Shown: positions 59,660 through 64,000 of the stretch, piece after piece
Layout of the letters: every line of letters starts with the position of its first letter
Numbering within the stretch: the stretch's first letter is position 1
Source: Membranipora membranacea
Lineage: Eukaryota > Bryozoa > Gymnolaemata > Cheilostomatida > Membraniporidae
Assembly (NCBI GenBank): GCA_914767715.1
Contig: OU612073.1
Span: 22,878,001-22,942,000, forward strand
DNA: 64,000 bases
Direction of reading: 5' to 3'
The notes under the pieces: model-generated
Database searches by the model: none
The model's input: the letters and a program-made list of their open reading frames with translations, nothing else
Told to the model about the DNA's origin: nothing
Translations under genes and position numbers: made by a program

Positions 59660-62600
59660 ATGGCCAGAAGTCTCAACCAACTACTCACGGTACGTTTGTT
59701 TCCACTAAATTTATTTTAAATTTTAAATTAAAATCATCTTTCTATTGTGCACCTATTACAACATTTTAGTGAACATGTCAAACATAATTGGCAGACTGTA
59801 TTTGGAGCGAAATGGTAAGCATAGCTGATTGAATAGGTCATAAATAATGTATGATCTCTTTTGATATCTTTATCTAAATCTTTCTCTTTAAAAAAAAAAA
59901 GATTGCCCGTGAGACGTTGAGCATTTCTTTTTCATCGCAGAACCCCATGATCGAAAAGCTTGGTGACTGCATCTTTCATTAATAGGTTGGCCGCTTATTT
60001 CTATGAGTAAACGAATGCAAAATAATTGAGACTTATAATAAAGACTGTTATATGCTCTAGGAGAAAAGTTTTTGCAGGCGGAAAAGTTTACTTTTTGCGC
60101 TGGCAAGTCCTCATGTGAGATCTTGTGCAACTACCAAAAGAACAATCTATCTGAGGCCCAATATATTATGGCTTCATTTCATAGCAATTAAATGTAGAAA
60201 GAAATTGTACCAATAATCACAAAGATTTAAACTCTCCCTGTGTTATTAATTTGCTCTAAGTTTGCACTAATTCCATTGGCACTTTCTTACAATGTGATTT
60301 TCACGTTACACAATTGTTTTGGAGTGATCAAGGAACCAATAATCATGACCATTAAATTAAAATTCTAGGCCTTGCTCGACCAGGACCTAGGCTATATGAC
60401 TATTTCTTTTATTGTCAATTGGATTAATGCAATGTGGGTTTGTACATGCTGTCGCTGCCGTCAGCAGCGCCCAGACACAGTGTGGGAGGGTTGCGTCATG
60501 TCAGAAACTAATTAATTGCATGGTGAATCAATATTTTGCAGGATGCACTTGTGTGCTAAGAATCCTACGTCAAGGTTTCTCAGAACTCAAAATTAGTCTG
60601 CCTGATATAACTTTGCTGACACCATAGGATGGACGATGCAATTCTGGCGTCATTGAAAAGTGCAATATATTTGGCATGGCGCCCAACAGTCCTCTTGCGC
60701 TCCTACAAATGGTCTAAAATGTCGTAATTTTCTTTTCAAAGGCTCCCAGAATAACAAAAGAAGTGACTTGCGCTTTCACAACTGCCATAAGTAGAATATA
60801 GAGTCAAACATTAAATTATATGTGTCATAGAGGCAAATTATGGGGTTCATGTTTTTGGAATCTAGAAACAACAGCATTAGCATATTTTCATCTACCAGAA
60901 TCGGAAGCCTAATCGAAATACAATACAGAGGTCTATAATTATGATAGGCGTATTACAATTAAATGACACGAGTACCCATCAAGACGTTATGGCTCGAAGC
61001 CATAGGGAAACTGTTATTTCCTAACTGATCATGGCGTGAATTGTCTGCTCAATGCTCTCTACACAATCAAATGAAGGGTTTCTCACACCTTTCCATTCAG
61101 AAAATAAATCCCACCCCCTGAGGCGAGATAAATAACCATAATGATCTCCGATCCAGATAAGACAGAGAATGTCATCAATAGCCAACATCCGACTGGCCAA
61201 GTTTTGCACCTGTGCCAGTTGACAATCCAATGTATAGTTAATCTTTATTGTAAAAACAAATCCCTTTGATCTATCTTTGACCTGATGATATTGCCGTCTT
61301 TAACAAAGCGACTTTTTACTTCTTCAGTTGACAAAATGACAGGATTTAAGTTTCAGCTAGTAATGATATTATTCATTGTTTCACTGTGAAAGTTTGACAA
61401 CCAATACAAAGTTAATCTCAGTATTCTTGCATTCCATCAAAATCGAACAATTAATTTATCCTTTTTCTTATTTTTCTTATTCTTTGTTTTGTTCTAGAAG
61501 ATGTCACAGGGAGACTCAGAAGAAGAAAGCAATGTATCTGAAGAACAAAGTGAAAACGCTGAACCAATAATCACCACACGTTCATCAGCTATACTGCCAT
61601 CATTTAGAAATCATTTCTATCCAAGATTGCATATAGCAAACAGACTTCCAACCATACAATCCACACAACCGCCCACTACACAAAGCCCTGCTGCAACTAC
61701 GAGACATCGGAGTAGCTTCTCTCTGGTAAGAATTATAATTATAATTGAAAATTATGAAGTTCTAAGCCTAACCATAAACATTAATTTGATTTTGTTTTCT
61801 GGATGGCTACTGAAAGATAAATCAAATTATCTGCTTCAAAATCTAATATATCACCGACTGAGAGATCACTTTAATGTCAGCTATTAAACATTTTCATAAC
61901 ATCTTTAATGAAATTAATAAAAAAAACAGGTAGTGTTTTGACATTTATTTTGTAAAGCTGCTGCTAGCAGTAATCATTAAATCTGATAACCTCCTGACTT
62001 ATAATGAGAGGCAATCCATCATAAGTGTTCCAATCTAATCTATCTAGCCACATGACTCACAAAGCTAATGTTCCATTCACAAAAAAATACATGAAGATTA
62101 CATCAATAAATCAGGATTAGAATATGTGAAAGTTGTCTGTTTAAGGCCAGAGAGATATTACTCAATAACTGAACATGAGTTATAATGAGGGAATATGGCC
62201 GGAAGCTTGAGAATTTTGGAGGAGATTTTCACCGTTTTTGCCGATGATTTTTTGATGAACATGATTGCACTAAATAACATCGCAATCCCCAAAAAAAGTT
62301 GGCTTCAAACTCAAGGTTGCATTGTAACGGAAATGAAGGGCTTTGTTGATGGTGATCACTTTTCCTCAACAAAAAATTTTGAGAATTTGCTAAGAATGAA
62401 TTTGAGGTTATTGGTCTACCGAAAAGGATTAAGCCAGCGGAAGTTGAGATCAACCTTCAAGCAAGTTCAGCCAACTCATTCTTTGATTCTGAACCTTTTT
62501 CACTTTTGGAAAGATCAAAGAATGTATTTAGAGAGCCAATTAGGATAATCATTATGCTAATTCTATAATCTCCTATGTGAAAACTGTCGAGGCGCTTGTT

Positions 62601-64000
62601 GATTTCACATATCAGTCAATAGGAGGTGATGACAACTTATCACCGGACTCATCTGATCAACAGGTGCTTGATAACATGACTTGGCATAGTTTGAAGGGAG
62701 ACAATCAGGATCATTTGAGTTTACAAATCACCAATCTTATAAAGCTTTACATTCCATTGACACAAATAATAAAATGCCGCAATGTCTAGCCTTTCCCTAA
62801 TAGCATGCATATGAAGAGGCAAATTCTATGATGTGGTGAAATTAAAGCTAATATTAAAACTTCTAGTAGCGGGAAACCAGATGGCAGAGCCATCATACAT
62901 TTCAACAAAACTGTACAATGATTTCGAGAGCGTCTTTCATGTTAAACATTTGACACATTCCATGTTCACCAATTATATATAGCCTGAAAATAAAGCAACC
63001 AGCACCCCACCTGCTTAAACCATATGATAACTTAACACTTGACACTTCCAAAACAAAATTGTTATTTTATGATATGCCATTTATAATTCCGTTTCCTCAA
63101 CAAAGTCTAAGTCAAGTCTGCCAAACTGGTTAATGCCTAAATAAGCTAGAGTCATTTTTCTTAAATACTTTACTGACAGCATTGAAAGGATTTAGCCAAC
63201 GGTAGCATATCATAATTTTACACATGTGGTAATTGTCGGTTGTGTTTCTTTTGTAGAGTGACTTATATGTACATGTAGTCATAGTGCAGCCTACAGAAAC
63301 ATTGAGAGTCAGCGTAGCTTTCAGTCCAGATAACTTGTCTCTATATGCATATATTCGTCAGGCAGGGATACAAAATGAATACAACAATGGCTGGAATTTC
63401 CAGTAAGTAAAAATGAGTTGTCTTCTCCGCTCATAACAAAGTTTTGGTTATCCGACACTCAATCAAGGCATCCCGTGTTGTGTTGAAAGCCTGTGAACTT
63501 GAGCGATAGCCAAATGATAGTAACCTGGATATGTTTCAGATAATATGCTCTGCCATATTCAAATAAAACTATTAATTTGTTTGTAGACCTAGACCAGGTG
63601 GTATACGCTCAGCAGGTTGTAGCACAGCCCCTATCAGCACTATCGGAGGTGTGTCAGGACCTTGGCTGTTAAAAGTGACCAACCAGCAAAATCAGGTATG
63701 GAAATATACTAACATCACAATGTGAGGCTTGTGAGTCATAATGGAAGACCACCTGCAACTCTCGGCTCAAGTTGATATCCCAACGCTAATATTTCCCATA
63801 TAAATATAAATCCAGCCAATTTATCGACACAACATCCATAGATTACAATTCATCCTTCTTCCATATTGTGGCTGATTGCAAAGTGATGGCAAATGTGCTT
63901 GTGATATATAAATGCATGGGCTGACACACAATTTCATTATTATGTTTCTTTTTGTTGCAGATATTACATGAAAGTATATGCCTACCTCTAAAAAGTGTAC
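59660..64000 (+). CDS. unrecognised multi-exon gene, 5' part
   Basis: Exons 59660-59689, 61498-61725, 63257-63402, 63587-63695 and 63961-beyond the edge join in phase with GT-AG introns, giving about 184 residues so far. The first short exon (MARSLNQLLT) follows an initiator-like TCAGTT and splices in frame to K-MSQGDSEEE; the internal Met at 61501 is an alternative start. The N-terminus is acidic and Ser-rich (SEEESNVSEEQSENAE), then Pro/Thr-rich (QSTQPPTTQSPAATT). From exon 3 the sequence looks folded and beta-rich (LYVHVVIVQPTETLRVSVAF, then YAYIRQAG). It continues with NNGWNFQPRPGGIRSAG and VSGPWLLKVTNQQNQ. No signal peptide or membrane segment. I cannot name the family; the clean phase across five exons argues that it is a real gene. 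Confidence 0.7.
61021..61230 (-). CDS. weak candidate ORF in an intron
   Basis: A 69-codon frame opposite to the host gene with a protein-like composition (LCLIWIGDHYGYLSRLRGWD) but no recognised domain, splice sites or start context. Listed only because the amino-acid mix is unusual for random AT-rich DNA. Confidence 0.15.
   Translation of the reverse strand: MDCQLAQVQNLASRMLAIDDILCLIWIGDHYGYLSRLRGWDLFSEWKGVRNPSFDCVESIEQTIHAMIS
62187..62550 (+). other. decayed coding-like stretch in an intron
   Basis: A 117-codon frame at 62195-62548 overlaps a second frame that also reads like protein (EFEVIGLPKRIKPAEVEINL). Switching frames at about 62390 suggests an old coding sequence with a frameshift, probably a transposon fragment. 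No domain is recognised. Confidence 0.2.

Overview
This window is animal (metazoan) nuclear DNA and looks like an AT-rich invertebrate genome. Its genes are split into short exons with GT-AG introns. It is dense in mobile-element remnants of animal type: Ty3/gypsy of the Mag kind, RTE-like and CR1/L2-like LINEs, hAT elements, TTAA- and TA-flanked MITEs, and tRNA-derived SINEs. The phylum cannot be read from the sequence. Gene structures below were assembled by hand from splice sites and reading phase, without transcript or homology searches.

Three host genes carry the window. (1) A TruA-type tRNA pseudouridine synthase resembling PUSL1 lies on the minus strand, 39017 down to 23143. It has eight exons that join in perfect phase into 301 residues, and one 11.5-kb intron packed with transposon debris. 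(2) RER1, the Golgi-to-ER retrieval receptor, lies on the plus strand, 47763 to 52433. Its seven coding exons encode 200 residues. (3) A gene I do not recognise begins near 59660 on the plus strand and runs off the right edge. PUSL1 and RER1 are divergent, and an intact Mag-type Ty3/gypsy retrotransposon (40986-45949) with two identical 220-bp LTRs and a 5-bp target duplication sits between them.

The left part (1-23 kb) is mostly repeats with few exons. It holds a tRNA-like SINE head near 500, a candidate single-exon gene at 2886-3392, and a dense foldback-element region at 3.7-7.7 kb, including two TTAA-bounded elements whose arms interleave. Isolated minus-strand candidate exons lie at 8.7-11 kb. 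At 13.3-16.1 kb there is a run of decayed SGNH/GDSL-esterase-like copies around an intact 189-bp Pro-rich exon. An internally deleted hAT element, a TA-flanked foldback MITE and an RTE-type LINE fragment follow.

The large PUSL1 intron (23.7-35.3 kb) contains an RTE endonuclease fragment and the 5' exons of a possible hAT/ZMYM-like gene. It also holds a CR1/L2-like LINE split cleanly by a 474-bp hAT MITE, a charged candidate exon, an ATCC microsatellite, a Ulp1-type protease fragment and a second LINE reverse-transcriptase remnant. The right part (52.6-59.6 kb) shows almost nothing codable. The host genes act in separate processes (tRNA modification, membrane-protein sorting), so no joint pathway is implied; the window's main biology is mobile-element turnover around conserved housekeeping genes.
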